A stretch of 59,674 nt of DNA from an uncultured Acetatifactor sp. (GCA_949840935.1 CATKXX010000018.1:1-59674), one strand, 5' to 3'. Counted from the stretch's first letter, positions 33,413 to 43,137 are shown. The notes: generated by a model from the letters alone, not told the origin. Numbers and translations are program-made.

Positions 33413-35392
33413 CTAAAACCTTTTGATCGCCGTCTCATCCTTCGACGCCTCCATTTCCAGCGCCTCCCGGAGATGGCTCACGGTGACAGCCCCGCATCCG
33501 TCGCAGGCGGCCAAAAGCTTTGCCACACGGGCGGCGGCGGATATCCTGGCAGGGCTCAGCTGCACGGCATCCGCCAGGGCGCCGGTATCCACATCCTCCC
33601 CAAGGGGCAGGCCTCCCTCAAGCTCCTTCTCCCACAGCCGCTGCCGCCCCTCCCTGTCCAGATTGCGGAATTTCACGGCAAAGCGGATTCGCCTGACAAA
33701 GGCGTCGTCAAAATGATCCTTCAGGTTCGTGGCAAGTATCAGGATCCCGTCATACTCCTCCATTCTCTGAAGCAGAAAGGCCGCGGAGACATTGGCATAC
33801 CTGTCGTGGGAATCCCGGACAGCCGTCCGTCTCGCAAACAGCGAGTCCGCCTCATCAAAAAAGAGCAGATAATGATTGCGGCCCGCCAGGCGGAAGATTT
33901 CATCTATATGCTTCTCCGTCTCCCCGATGTACTTGTCGAATACCTGCGACAGGTTCACCTTAAAAAGCGGCAGATGCAGCTGTCCGGCCAACATGGAGGC
34001 CGCCATGGTCTTACCGGTTCCCGAGTTCCCGTGAAACAAGAGCTGCAGCCCCTTCTCCCCCCGCCATGCCCTGGCCAGCCGGATGACCGTGTCCAGCTGC
34101 CTCCGGCAATCCTCCGGCAGGATCATTTCCTCCGGCTCACAGCTGTCCCTGATGATCCTTCCGAAGGCGGACGCCTCCTGATCCCCCTTCAGCCCCTCCA
34201 TCCATACCCGGCGGTCTTCCAGCGTGCTCCCCTTTATCCCTGCCAACAGTGAAACGGCCTCCTGCCGCCTTTTCAACTCGCCGATATTCAGGTGGTACGG
34301 CTCCAGTAAACCCTCCTGCCACGGCCTCCTCTCCTCCTTGTCCACCCAGAGTTCCAGCGCCTTCCGCTTCTCCTCCCGGGTAAGGGCCTCCGGCAGGCAA
34401 AGCCGCACATCCGCATAAGCCTTTACCAGCTCCTCCTGTGACCGGGTTTGTGCCAGGAAGCAGACAGGGCTGTACCGAAAGGCCTCCTCCCGCTTCCATA
34501 TACGCACCGCCTCCGCCGCCGGGAAGGGCTCCTGCGCCTCCTCCCCGGGCTCCATTACGATCACAGGTTCCAAAAGCCCGGCAATGAACTGCAGCGTCTG
34601 ACGGATGCAGAGCTGCCGGGACATCGGGCCGCGGCACAACTGTGCCGTCCTGACAAACAGGCAGTCTGCGTGCACCCTCCTGCAGGCGCGCCGCACAAGG
34701 GTATGGCTTCCGCTTCCCCTGCTGCCGCACAGCAGGATTCCCAGCCTTTCCCTTCTTTCCAGAAGTCCGCAGAGCTTCCCGTACTCTTTCTCATGCAGGG
34801 GCAGAAGCTCTCCCTCCTCCGGTAGTCCCTCCTCCCGGCCCGCTGCGAAAAATTCATACCAGTCCTCCTGCAGCAGCCCGCCGGTGAGCAGGAAATGGAA
34901 TACCGCAGGCTTCAGGAGCGCCGGACGCTGCAGAATCCCTCTCTCCTCCTCCCATGCCTCCCCCAGACGCCAGTCCATAAGCCCGGCCATGGGGCTGTTG
35001 CTCCCGCAGAAGCCCGCCACATCCGCAAAGTCTACCGGAAGGGCCTTTGAGAGCAGCTGCAGGGTATACTGCAGGCTGGGCCAATTCTCCCGAAGCCTGT
35101 TTCTACAGTCCACGCACAGGCCGCCCTCCAGCTCACAGCAGAAAGCAAACATCACCGCCCAATACTCCGTATCCGTAAGCGCAAAGCGTTCTCTCAGCCG
35201 GACTGCCGGGAGGAAGATTTCCGTACTCCTCTCCCGTTCCCGCTGCCGCTGTGCTCTCTCCCTGAAAAGCGCGGCTGCCTCCTTCTCCTGCTGCAGCAGC
35301 CAAAAGAGCTCTATATATTCCTGCGCGCACTCCTCCAGAGAGACAAAGCCCCTCCCGGAAACACTTTCCTCCATCCGGTATGTACCTCCCAT
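33413..35392 (-). CDS. AAA+ ATPase of the contractile injection system (Afp15/Pvc15-like)
   Basis: A 659-residue protein. The N-terminal about 400 residues are poorly conserved and contain a degenerate P-loop region (LLCGSRGSGSHTLV). The C-terminal AAA+ module has Walker A FHGNSGTGKTMAA (about 454), pore-loop-like KYIGETEKHID, Walker B LLFFDEADSLF (about 507), sensor LILATNLKD and the arginine finger region FVRRIRF. This class of ATPase is a hallmark of extracellular CIS loci, where it is thought to act in assembly or loading. An alternative start lies at 35374 behind GGGAGG. Confidence 0.9.
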   Translation of the reverse strand: MGGTYRMEESVSGRGFVSLEECAQEYIELFWLLQQEKEAAALFRERAQRQRERERSTEIFLPAVRLRERFALTDTEYWAVMFAFCCELEGGLCVDCRNRLRENWPSLQYTLQLLSKALPVDFADVAGFCGSNSPMAGLMDWRLGEAWEEERGILQRPALLKPAVFHFLLTGGLLQEDWYEFFAAGREEGLPEEGELLPLHEKEYGKLCGLLERRERLGILLCGSRGSGSHTLVRRACRRVHADCLFVRTAQLCRGPMSRQLCIRQTLQFIAGLLEPVIVMEPGEEAQEPFPAAEAVRIWKREEAFRYSPVCFLAQTRSQEELVKAYADVRLCLPEALTREEKRKALELWVDKEERRPWQEGLLEPYHLNIGELKRRQEAVSLLAGIKGSTLEDRRVWMEGLKGDQEASAFGRIIRDSCEPEEMILPEDCRRQLDTVIRLARAWRGEKGLQLLFHGNSGTGKTMAASMLAGQLHLPLFKVNLSQVFDKYIGETEKHIDEIFRLAGRNHYLLFFDEADSLFARRTAVRDSHDRYANVSAAFLLQRMEEYDGILILATNLKDHFDDAFVRRIRFAVKFRNLDREGRQRLWEKELEGGLPLGEDVDTGALADAVQLSPARISAAARVAKLLAACDGCGAVTVSHLREALEMEASKDETAIKRF

Positions 35393-35412
35393 TTCCGTTT
35401 CCTTTCAGTTCC

Positions 35413-36408
35413 TCACAGCAGCCGCAGGCTCTCTATGGGACACCCCTGCTTTGTCAGCTCTGACTCATATTCCGCCAGATAAGCGGTTCTGTCCAAAAAG
35501 CACTGCCCGTCCAGCCGGTCGGTTGCATGAAGAATCACAAATTCGATTTCCAGTCCTATGGGAACATTCCTTTTCAGCCATTCCAGATGTCTCTCCCTTC
35601 CCTTCTCAGGCTGTTCCCATATCAGCACCACAGCCCTCCCCCGGGCCGCCTCCTCTATCATGACCGCCTTTCTGCCTGTGAGGATTTCTGCCATTTCCAC
35701 ATAATAGCTGCAGGTGCCCTTTTTTTTTGCCAGAAAAATCCCCCTCTGCAGAAGCTTCCTCAAAACATCCTCCTCCACCTGCCTTGCCAGCTCCCCCCAG
35801 CCCAGCCACCGGGCCAGCCTGACCGCCTGGTTCCTGCCGCACAGCTCATGATCCAGCTTTTCCGGCAGTGAATCCATCAACGCTTCCAGCTCCAGATATA
35901 TGTTCTGATGTACCGCAAGAAACCGCTGCAGCACCGGATTGTCCCGATAAATGGCAGGAAGGTAATCCGTAAAGCTCTCCCGGGGAAAGGACAGGTCATA
36001 TCCCCGAAACGCCGCAGCCTTCCCGCTGCCAGGAGGAAGCCTTACGGCAAGCCTGGCATAGCGTCCCCCTCCGTTCCCGTAGAGCAGCATATTCCGGTAA
36101 TTGGAATGGTACTGCGCCGTCTCCCTGTTCTTATTGAACCAGGCTCTGACGTCGTCCTGCAGCAATCTCTCCTGTTCCCCGTCTGTCCTGTCGAAAAGCC
36201 AGACGTACAGCTGGGGCACAACATCCCTTCCGATATCCAGGAAGACATGGTTCCACTCCGTCCCCTCCCTGCCGCTGTCATAGAGCCGGCTGACATAGAC
36301 TGCCTCCTCTCCCTCTGTCTCCGCGGCCAGCCCGCCGTCGGTCTGTCTGAATTTATCGGCCCTTCCGCAATGCAGTAAACAGCGGGCGGATAAGCAATGT
36401 GTCGTCAT
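35413..36408 (-). CDS. Baseplate/tail protein of TIGR02242 type (P2 gpI-like)
   Basis: A 331-residue protein with the TIGR02242 core FTDYLPAIYRDNPVLQRFL, YLELEALMDSLPEKLDHE and LARWLGWGEL at about 145-225, preceded by a beta-rich N-terminal part. Members sit beside baseplate J proteins and are considered baseplate components. It overlaps the preceding gene by 4 nt. A run of nine A in the coding strand (T at 35720-35728) encodes part of AKKKG and could permit slippage. The C-terminal part (residues 260-331) has no recognised domain. Confidence 0.85.
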   Translation of the reverse strand: MTTHCLSARCLLHCGRADKFRQTDGGLAAETEGEEAVYVSRLYDSGREGTEWNHVFLDIGRDVVPQLYVWLFDRTDGEQERLLQDDVRAWFNKNRETAQYHSNYRNMLLYGNGGGRYARLAVRLPPGSGKAAAFRGYDLSFPRESFTDYLPAIYRDNPVLQRFLAVHQNIYLELEALMDSLPEKLDHELCGRNQAVRLARWLGWGELARQVEEDVLRKLLQRGIFLAKKKGTCSYYVEMAEILTGRKAVMIEEAARGRAVVLIWEQPEKGRERHLEWLKRNVPIGLEIEFVILHATDRLDGQCFLDRTAYLAEYESELTKQGCPIESLRLL

Positions 36409-38183
36409 TCGGCCTCCTTCCCCGTGCCATTCGCAATCTCAACCTTAAACACCGTGCCGGCCAGGCGGAAGGACTCTAAATACTTCTCCGTCAGATTCCG
36501 GTACCGCTCCCTGCAATATTCCGATTCCAGGGGACAGGCGGGGAATATCTTTACCACCATGCACCCCTCCTTCCATCCGGCCTCCGCCTTACGTATCATC
36601 AGCCCCGGTGTCTCCATGGCAAGCCTCTGAATATCCTCCTCTGTGACCATCCTGTCCTGGCGCGCAAGCATTTCCCTGATCTCCCGCATCTGTTCCGAAG
36701 GCTCCCTGGGATCCCGGCCCCCTGCGCCCGCCAGACGGTTTTCACAGGTGATATGGGGGAACAGCTCCGGCCGCTCCCACTTCGTGATCTTGCCCACGGA
36801 CACATTTCCCTTCTCCCCCTCGCACAGGGCCAGGGAAATCAGGCGGAGGCCGTCCGCTGACGGAGGCGGGATATCTCCGTGCCTGCCGTCTCCCAGGACA
36901 ATCCCATCCGCCTCCCAGTGCCACGCGTTGGGATATCTGTCCTCCTCCGGCTCCTCCCTCCGGTACAGACGATACCGCTTATCCTCCTGCCGAATCATCA
37001 GCTCCACACCGGATCGCATGGCCGTCCTCCAGGGCAGGTCGATCCTCTGTGACGCAACGCCTGTAACCCGGCTCTCCAGCTCCTCCTGAGGAACGTTTCC
37101 GGCAGTGCACAGCACCCTGACCTTTCCCGTTCCCTCATAGGATACCCATCGCTCCATACTGCCTGCCCTGACAGGGGCGTCCACACAGACCCTGTCCGTG
37201 ATGTCTTCCCACAGCTCCCCCTTCCCGCTCTCCTGCTCCCGGCTTTGGGCCACCCTTTTATAAAACGTCAGCCTGCCCGTCCGGGCCAGATAGCTTTTCA
37301 GCTCCGCCCTGTGACAATCCCCGGTAAATTCCACCGTTTTCACACGGCAGACCGTATCCCTCTGGATGACCCCGGCCACATTCAGGCAGATCTTATACAG
37401 GACGGGCATCCTGTCATAAGCTCCCCGCCTGATCCGGCACCGTATCCTGTGTATCCCGTCATCCCGGATCCCTGAAACGCGGCCCATCCGCAGACAGATC
37501 ATGCCGCTGTAGAGAAGCCCCGCCGTGTCATCCCGCAGCGCCTCCGCCTCATGCCACCGGCCCCTCAGTTCATATTCCCACACAAGCTGCACCAGCCGGA
37601 AGCCTTCCTCCGCCCTGTTTCTTTTCCCGCGCTCGTCCAGCAGCAGAAAGAAGCGGAAGTCGCTGCCCGGCCTCAGCGCCTTCTCCAGGCGGAAGGAAAA
37701 GAGCTCCCTCCCACAGCCTTCTCCGTCCTTCAGCGCAAACGGCGTCTTGCGGAGCAGACTCATGACATCCGCCTGATTGCCGCCAGAGCCCTGCCGGAAA
37801 TCCACCAGCCGGTTCCTGCACAGACACACCTCCTCCTCCGTCTCGAACACCATCCTGTCCGCCAAAAGCTTTGTGCCCTCCGGCACAATGTATTCCTCCT
37901 CCGCGTCCTCGTCCAATTCAAAAAAGAGCCAGGCCCTCGCGCATTCCCCCTCATCGGGACGGATTCCCAGAAGCTTGAGATATTTCCTGAAATGGCTCTC
38001 CTGCACCTGATCCAGATAAAAGCTCTGCATATCCACAAGGAGCGCCCACATTTCCAGAAGCGTGATCCCCGGGTCAGATACCTCCGTGTGGGTCCACCAC
38101 GGCGCCTGCCTGTGCAGTGTCTCCATCGCTTTCTCATATATTTCTTCATAGCTGCTGTCATCCAGCGATATCTGTCCCGGCAT
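36405..38183 (-). CDS. Baseplate J-like protein 2 (gp6/Afp12 type)
   Basis: A 592-residue baseplate wedge protein. The N-terminus has the family pattern APWWTHTEVSDPGITLLEMW and FYLDQVQESHFRKYLKLLGI. The middle region is beta-rich, and the C-terminal part (VTEEDIQRLAMETPGLMIRK, then VKIFPACP) matches the J-protein end domain. It overlaps the upstream J-like gene by 26 nt and the downstream tail-protein gene by 4 nt, in keeping with coupled synthesis of baseplate parts. Confidence 0.88.
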   Translation of the reverse strand: MPGQISLDDSSYEEIYEKAMETLHRQAPWWTHTEVSDPGITLLEMWALLVDMQSFYLDQVQESHFRKYLKLLGIRPDEGECARAWLFFELDEDAEEEYIVPEGTKLLADRMVFETEEEVCLCRNRLVDFRQGSGGNQADVMSLLRKTPFALKDGEGCGRELFSFRLEKALRPGSDFRFFLLLDERGKRNRAEEGFRLVQLVWEYELRGRWHEAEALRDDTAGLLYSGMICLRMGRVSGIRDDGIHRIRCRIRRGAYDRMPVLYKICLNVAGVIQRDTVCRVKTVEFTGDCHRAELKSYLARTGRLTFYKRVAQSREQESGKGELWEDITDRVCVDAPVRAGSMERWVSYEGTGKVRVLCTAGNVPQEELESRVTGVASQRIDLPWRTAMRSGVELMIRQEDKRYRLYRREEPEEDRYPNAWHWEADGIVLGDGRHGDIPPPSADGLRLISLALCEGEKGNVSVGKITKWERPELFPHITCENRLAGAGGRDPREPSEQMREIREMLARQDRMVTEEDIQRLAMETPGLMIRKAEAGWKEGCMVVKIFPACPLESEYCRERYRNLTEKYLESFRLAGTVFKVEIANGTGKEAE

Positions 38184-40572
38184 TCCCAGTATCCTTTCTG
38201 TCCCCCACCTGCCCCAAAGCCGCCCGGTCAGAGACAGTCAATGAGACACGGCAGCCCCTCAGCCAGAGCGGCCCCCTGCAGGATATCAGCTCCTCCAGCC
38301 ATTGTCCCAGCTCCGGCCGCCTGCTCTGCAGCTCCTCCAGGGACGATTCCGTCAGCATAAGAGCCGCCCGGCTTCCGGGATGCTTCCCATATGTCAGCAC
38401 CACCGCAAGTTCCGCCCTGTCCCTCCGGAAAGTACAGGATCTGACTCTCAGCAGCGGATACCTCTCCTGTATCATAAGCTCTATATCCATAGGCGTCAGC
38501 AGCCTTCCAAAATGCGCGAAATAATGCTCCGCCGCCTGCCTCCCGGACAGTACCGGGGCCCCCGCCCTGTCCCTGCGGATGTCCCACAGGCATACAGCCT
38601 CCAATGCTCCCGCCTCCCGGCTTTCCAGGGAAAAGGGCGTCCCGCCGCTGATCTGGCCGCCTGCTGGGGCGTTCCCCGATTCTTCCACATCCGCTTCCCC
38701 CATCTGCTGCCGTATGGGGACAAAATTGGGCAGAAGGCTGACGGGATTCTCCCAGCTGTCCCCGTCCAGCTCCACCCAGAAAGCCTCCTTTCCAAAAAGG
38801 GACTGCCTTCCCAGAAGCGTCTCCCGGCCAAACCAGATTTCCCTCCCCAGGATCATTCCAGAGCCATCCTCAGCAACCGTATGGAGGCGAAAGCCCTGCA
38901 CCGGCTTCTTGCCGAAGGCCATCTCCCAGGCAAAACGGAGCTCCGCTCCCGGGCCCGCCCCGCAGACAGAAGCAGGCTCCGCTTCCGAATCTGCCCCGCA
39001 GGCAGAAGCAGGCTCCACCCCCGAATCTGACCCGCAGGCAGAAGCAGGCTCCGCCCCCGGGCCCGTCCCGCAGTCAGAAGCAGGCTCCGCTCCCAAAACC
39101 GTCCCATCGTCACAGGGGCTGCACCACTCCCCCGCATACCAGCAGTTATCCGGCGTTACCTCCCGGTCAAAGCCCAGGTACTTCTTTAACACCCCTGCCT
39201 CCCGGAGGCCCGGAACCTCCTGCCCCGCAGGCAGGAATCGTCTTTCCCCCGCGGAGAAATAAATTTCCTCCATCACCGGGACTGCCTTCCGGTAATACAG
39301 GGAGTACGCATTGCGCACCCGAAGCAGGCGCAGCCGGATATAAAAGTGCTCCTCTCCCTCCACGACGCAGGGCGCCATATCGTCGGGACGCTTCCACCGA
39401 TGCCTCTTTTCCCCGGCGGCCTCCCGGGAGCAGGCCGTCTTCCAGGCGCTGCTCCCCGGCAGGGCCCGCCAGAGCTTCCCGTTAAAGTATTCCCACAGGG
39501 TATCCTCCACCTGCCAGTCCTGCACCTTTTCCACCGGTTCCAGCCAGGGGTACTTCTTATAATACCTCCTTGCAGCTTTCACGTCCTCCTCCCGGGGAAG
39601 CCTCTCCTCCATAAAAAAGCTTTCACGGAACCGGATGCAAAGCTCGTTCCCCGGTTCCGCCATAAGCCTGTCGCAGGAAAAATAGCAGCAGGCGGCCTCC
39701 TCGGGAGCATTGCCAAAGGGAAAAAGCCTTCCCTCCCCCTTCGCTCCTGCGTCCGTAATACACAGCTCCGGCTTCCTCTCCTCCGGCGCTTCCGTCAGGG
39801 TAAAGCCCCCGCACAGCATCCGCATCCACTCCTCCGAAAGCTCCTCCTCCGGCGGAATTTCCAGCCTGACCTCGTATCTGCCTCCCTCCAGGTTTCCCAT
39901 AAATTCCGGTGTCCTTCCCTCCAACAGGAATCCCTTCTCCGTCTCCCGCCAGTCCAGCGGAAAGAGCCTTTCCCCGTCCCCCACGGCCCATTTCCCCGGG
40001 AGAGGGACAGAAGGGCGCCCCGGCTTCCGGAAATCCACTCCGAAGCAAACGTCCGCTTTCCCGTTGCACAGACCCTGAAAATACCATCGAAAGACCGGAT
40101 GGGCCAGCGCTTCCCCCTCTGCCCGGAACGAAACGGGAGTATCCTCATCCTCCTCCCCCGCCTCATAGGACAGCCATGCGCTCAATCCCCTGCGGCAGAC
40201 GGCATATTGCAGCCTTGCTGCGGTAAGCTGCAGGGGCCGGGTGGTACAAAAGCAGGTCTGATTCCCTTTTTCGGAGAGCGCATAAGCCTCTGAACCCTCC
40301 TCCACCCATCTGCCATGTCCCCCGCCGGAAGCCTTTACAAGCAGCGCACCCTGAAGCTCTCCCGGCTTCCCGCCGTCCTCCGGCACTGCCTGTAAAAATG
40401 CCAGCTCCTGCTTCTGCCAGATCTTCTCATAACGCTCCCTGTTCCTCTCCTCCATCTCCAGGAAAATATCTATGAGCACACTTCCCGCTTCCTCGCTTTC
40501 CGGTATGTATTCCCAGCCTGTCCCGTAGGCAAGCGCCAGCTTCTTTACCCTTGTCTGCCAGTTTTCTCTCAC
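38158..40572 (-). CDS. Baseplate J-like protein 1 (large, Afp11 type) with internal repeats
   Basis: An 804-residue protein. The N-terminus (LALAYGTGWEYIPESEEAGS, then LIDIFLEMEERNRERY) and the C-terminus (FGRLLTPMDIELMIQERYPL, then SCTFRRDRAELAVVL) fit large putative baseplate assembly proteins. Between about 493 and 545 it carries four 12-residue repeats of the form GAEPAS-C-G, each with a Cys, encoded by four 36-bp DNA repeats. The protein is acidic and rich in Glu/Gly. It starts 12 nt after the gp25-like gene. Confidence 0.82.
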   Translation of the reverse strand: MRENWQTRVKKLALAYGTGWEYIPESEEAGSVLIDIFLEMEERNRERYEKIWQKQELAFLQAVPEDGGKPGELQGALLVKASGGGHGRWVEEGSEAYALSEKGNQTCFCTTRPLQLTAARLQYAVCRRGLSAWLSYEAGEEDEDTPVSFRAEGEALAHPVFRWYFQGLCNGKADVCFGVDFRKPGRPSVPLPGKWAVGDGERLFPLDWRETEKGFLLEGRTPEFMGNLEGGRYEVRLEIPPEEELSEEWMRMLCGGFTLTEAPEERKPELCITDAGAKGEGRLFPFGNAPEEAACCYFSCDRLMAEPGNELCIRFRESFFMEERLPREEDVKAARRYYKKYPWLEPVEKVQDWQVEDTLWEYFNGKLWRALPGSSAWKTACSREAAGEKRHRWKRPDDMAPCVVEGEEHFYIRLRLLRVRNAYSLYYRKAVPVMEEIYFSAGERRFLPAGQEVPGLREAGVLKKYLGFDREVTPDNCWYAGEWCSPCDDGTVLGAEPASDCGTGPGAEPASACGSDSGVEPASACGADSEAEPASVCGAGPGAELRFAWEMAFGKKPVQGFRLHTVAEDGSGMILGREIWFGRETLLGRQSLFGKEAFWVELDGDSWENPVSLLPNFVPIRQQMGEADVEESGNAPAGGQISGGTPFSLESREAGALEAVCLWDIRRDRAGAPVLSGRQAAEHYFAHFGRLLTPMDIELMIQERYPLLRVRSCTFRRDRAELAVVLTYGKHPGSRAALMLTESSLEELQSRRPELGQWLEELISCRGPLWLRGCRVSLTVSDRAALGQVGDRKDTGNAGTDIAG
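38941..39094. repeat. 36-bp tandem repeat, four copies, inside a baseplate gene
   Basis: Four 36-bp units plus a 10-bp partial unit. Each unit starts CTCC(G/A)C and ends CAGAAGCAGG on the plus strand. Being a multiple of three, copy-number changes keep the 38158-40572 reading frame. Confidence 0.9.
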
Positions 40573-40584
40573 ATAAGCCTCCTC

Positions 40585-40950
40585 TTACAGAGTGATCTCC
40601 ACATGCCCTTCTTCCGTCTTTCCCACAATGCGGTAGGTGACAGCCACGAAAAGCTCCCCCTGGCTCCCCGGCAGCCTGTCCGCCTCCACGCGTATATCCT
40701 GTATGCGCTTCTCCCAGATGCGCAGGGAATGCCGAACCTCCCGGCAGATCATCTCCCTGGTCCTGTCATCCATACTCTCAAAGAGAAACTGATGAAGCTT
40801 TGTGCCGAACTTCGGATGCAGCTTTCTCTCACCAGGCTCTGTCAGCAGGATGATCTCCACAGACTGCCTGATATTTTCCCTGTCGCTGCTGGTCTCCACC
40901 CTTCCATGCTCCCCCGATATCTCAAAAGGGAACTGCCATCCTTCCGTCAT
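40585..40950 (-). CDS. gp25-like baseplate wedge protein (Afp9 type)
   Basis: A 121-residue protein of the GPW/gp25 family: ENIRQSVEIILLTEPGERKL, HPKFGTKLHQFLFE and IVGKTEEG. These lysozyme-like-fold wedge proteins link baseplate to sheath in phages, T6SS and CIS. Start set at 40950 because GGAGGTTCGT lies just upstream. Confidence 0.93.
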   Translation of the reverse strand: MTEGWQFPFEISGEHGRVETSSDRENIRQSVEIILLTEPGERKLHPKFGTKLHQFLFESMDDRTREMICREVRHSLRIWEKRIQDIRVEADRLPGSQGELFVAVTYRIVGKTEEGHVEITL

Positions 40951-40987
40951 ACGAACCTCCATGATCCCAATCCGCGGAATCTCATAT

Positions 40988-41791
40988 CTAATTCAGGTTG
41001 ATCATGGCTCCCGACAGCTTCAGGGTTCCCTTGCTGCTCACTTTTACCTGGCTGCTGCCCTGGACAGAGATTCCGGCAGCGCCGTCCAGCGTTATCTCCT
41101 GCCCCTTGATCTGCACTTTAGACTGCCCCTGAAGCTTTACATTCTTTGCCTCCAGCGTCAGCTGCTCGCATTTCAGGACTATGGTTCCGTCCTTCTTCAG
41201 CTCAATGCTGCTCTTGCCGCATTCCAACCGCAGGGAGGACTGGGAGATCACACTTGCCTTACCGTTCTTTTTATCCAGGAGCAGCTGGTTTTTCTGATCC
41301 TTATCTCCACAGACAAGGCTCTGGTTCTCCTCGTCCAGCTTCCATTCCATATTTTGGGAACCGGATACCACAATATTCTCCTTTCCCTTCTCCCCGGAAA
41401 AAAAAACGCCGCTCCCATTCCTGGCCAGAAAAGCCTTTTTTACCTTATCATCCCTGCACATATCCTTCACAAACTGGCTGTCCTCGGGGAAACGGCAGCC
41501 TGTGACCACCGGGTGTCTGAAATCGCCTTCCGGAAAGGCCAGCCGCACAATATCCCCTTCCTCTGGCAGGAAAAAGGCCCCATGGTCGGCGCCGCCGCAG
41601 CATGTGAGTACAGGCACATTGTCAAAGATATCCATCTGGTCATCCATGACCGCTGCCTTTACCCTCACGTTCCCCTTTCTGGTATTGTCCGAGGCTGCCT
41701 GTACCGTCCCCCACAGCTCCCGGACAGGTTTCCTCCCGTCCTGCCCAGGAAAGGAGTAATTATATTCCGGATAATCGACGATCATTTCCAT
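40988..41791 (-). CDS. Spike protein: gpV/VgrG-type OB domain with beta-helix
   Basis: A 267-residue protein. The N-terminal part (GTVQAASDNTRKGNVRVKAA, EGDIVRLAFPEGDFRHPVV, GCRFPED) is the gp5/gpV OB-fold domain. The rest is a repetitive region (SSLRLECGKSSIELKKDGTI, then LTLEAKNVKLQGQSKVQIKG) that forms the triple beta-helix needle. In Afp and PVC the spike and hub are one VgrG-like chain; here they are separate genes. Alternative start at 41785. Confidence 0.9.
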   Translation of the reverse strand: MEMIVDYPEYNYSFPGQDGRKPVRELWGTVQAASDNTRKGNVRVKAAVMDDQMDIFDNVPVLTCCGGADHGAFFLPEEGDIVRLAFPEGDFRHPVVTGCRFPEDSQFVKDMCRDDKVKKAFLARNGSGVFFSGEKGKENIVVSGSQNMEWKLDEENQSLVCGDKDQKNQLLLDKKNGKASVISQSSLRLECGKSSIELKKDGTIVLKCEQLTLEAKNVKLQGQSKVQIKGQEITLDGAAGISVQGSSQVKVSSKGTLKLSGAMINLN

Positions 41792-41831
41792 CTCTCCTCC
41801 CAAACTGTCCGTTCTTCCTTATGCTTCTCCC

Positions 41832-41995
41832 TAGAGCGTGTTTGAAAAATGCTTTCCTTGGGCTGTGCGTCACACTTTGTGGGATGCAAGCCCCGATTTG
41901 GGAGGCGTAGTGGGGCTACGTTGACCAAATTGGAGCGCCGCAGGCCGCGAAGTGGGGCGTGCAGACCGAGGGAATGATTTTTCAAACACGCTCTA
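41832..41995. mobile_element. 164-bp MITE-like inverted-repeat element between hub and spike genes
   Basis: Perfect 19-bp terminal inverted repeats, TAGAGCGTGTTTGAAAAAT at 41832-41850 and its complement at 41977-41995. Both ends begin with TA, hinting at TA target duplication (IS630/mariner style). There is no coding capacity; the interior can fold. The TAG at one end is the actual stop codon of the hub gene, so insertion fixed where that protein ends. Similar sequences are, from memory, common in Lachnospiraceae genomes. Confidence 0.8.
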
Positions 41996-43075
41996 TATCC
42001 TGGATCCGGATACAGAAGTCCTGTAGCCTTCCTCATCCAACAGATGCCTTACTTCCTCCACATAAATCCTGCCCGACAGGCTGGATGCCTCCCCGTTGAC
42101 GATCTCCACACAGATTCCCGGCATCAGCTCCGGCAGCCCTATGGTAACGGCCTCCATGCGGGCGCACCTTCCGGCCAGGCGGTCCATCAGGGCCTGAGCC
42201 CGCTCCTGCGCCTCCTCACCGGTATCAGGCTGCATATCCAGGCAGATCAGCTTATGGCTTCCCAGGGACTGCTTCAGCCTTCCGGTAAAGGCTCCCGGTA
42301 CGCCCGGCCAGTCCGCCCTGCCTGAAAGCTTCTGATCCTGCCTGCTATACCCGCACACCTCTATCCTGCCTGTCTGTCCCGCCATGGAGACAATCCCGCG
42401 AATCTTCTGAAGCCCGTATTCCACGGATAATTCCACGGTATCACCGGCAGGCTTTCGCGCCTTCCTGAAGGTAAGCTCTCCCGCGCTGCAGAAGAATTCG
42501 TAGTCCAGGTACGCCGCCAGGCTGCACAGCCAGTCGTAATCCGTCATGTCCCCGGACACCCCGTCGGGGTTACATTTCCCCGGCAGGGCATCGATCGTCC
42601 TTTTCTTTATCAAGCTGCTGTAACGGCTGTCTTTCAGTATGTCGTTTACCAGCTGCTGGGCCTTTTTTGTTCCTGACGTAAAGAGCCTGCTGTTTTTCAT
42701 CATCAGCCCCTTCACATCCAGGCAGATCAGCGTATAAGTCACATATTCCTGTCGGAAATCCTCCACCTCCACCTGATGCAGATAGCCCTGAAAGACCAGG
42801 GACGCTTTCTCTCCATAGCCGGTCTTGATCTCCACGCTCTGTCCTGCGTCCAGATACTTCTCCACCCCGGTGAAGCCCCCTGCGGAATATTTGTCGGCCA
42901 GGCAGGCCACCACCGCCATATCGGGATCCATCCCCACAGAGGCGATGATCTCCGCCCTCTCCAGGTATAGCCCCTCTCCGAACGGAATCTCCCCGGCAGC
43001 AGTGATGACCCGGACACAGGGTTCCAGGAAATCGCTGTATTTATCAGATAAATCCTTCCCGCTTATCCTGCCCAT
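41993..43075 (-). CDS. Hub protein, phage late-control D/VgrG N-terminal type
   Basis: A 360-residue gp27/gpD-like hub. Features: GEIPFGEGLYLERAEIIASV, CLADKYSAGGF, YLDAGQSVEIKTGYGEKASL, FQGYLHQVEVEDFRQEYVTY, LVNDILKDSRYSSL, DYDWLCSLAAYLDYEFF. It starts after GGGAGGCGGGA. The last codons read SGSRI then TAG, where TAG comes from the terminal repeat of the adjacent 164-bp element. It may therefore be slightly shortened or altered at its C-terminus. Confidence 0.88.
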   Translation of the reverse strand: MGRISGKDLSDKYSDFLEPCVRVITAAGEIPFGEGLYLERAEIIASVGMDPDMAVVACLADKYSAGGFTGVEKYLDAGQSVEIKTGYGEKASLVFQGYLHQVEVEDFRQEYVTYTLICLDVKGLMMKNSRLFTSGTKKAQQLVNDILKDSRYSSLIKKRTIDALPGKCNPDGVSGDMTDYDWLCSLAAYLDYEFFCSAGELTFRKARKPAGDTVELSVEYGLQKIRGIVSMAGQTGRIEVCGYSRQDQKLSGRADWPGVPGAFTGRLKQSLGSHKLICLDMQPDTGEEAQERAQALMDRLAGRCARMEAVTIGLPELMPGICVEIVNGEASSLSGRIYVEEVRHLLDEEGYRTSVSGSRI

Positions 43076-43137
43076 TCCCGCCTCCCTCTGATCGACCGCT
43101 CCAATGAAACACTCTCATTTTGTTCCCTCCCGGGCCC

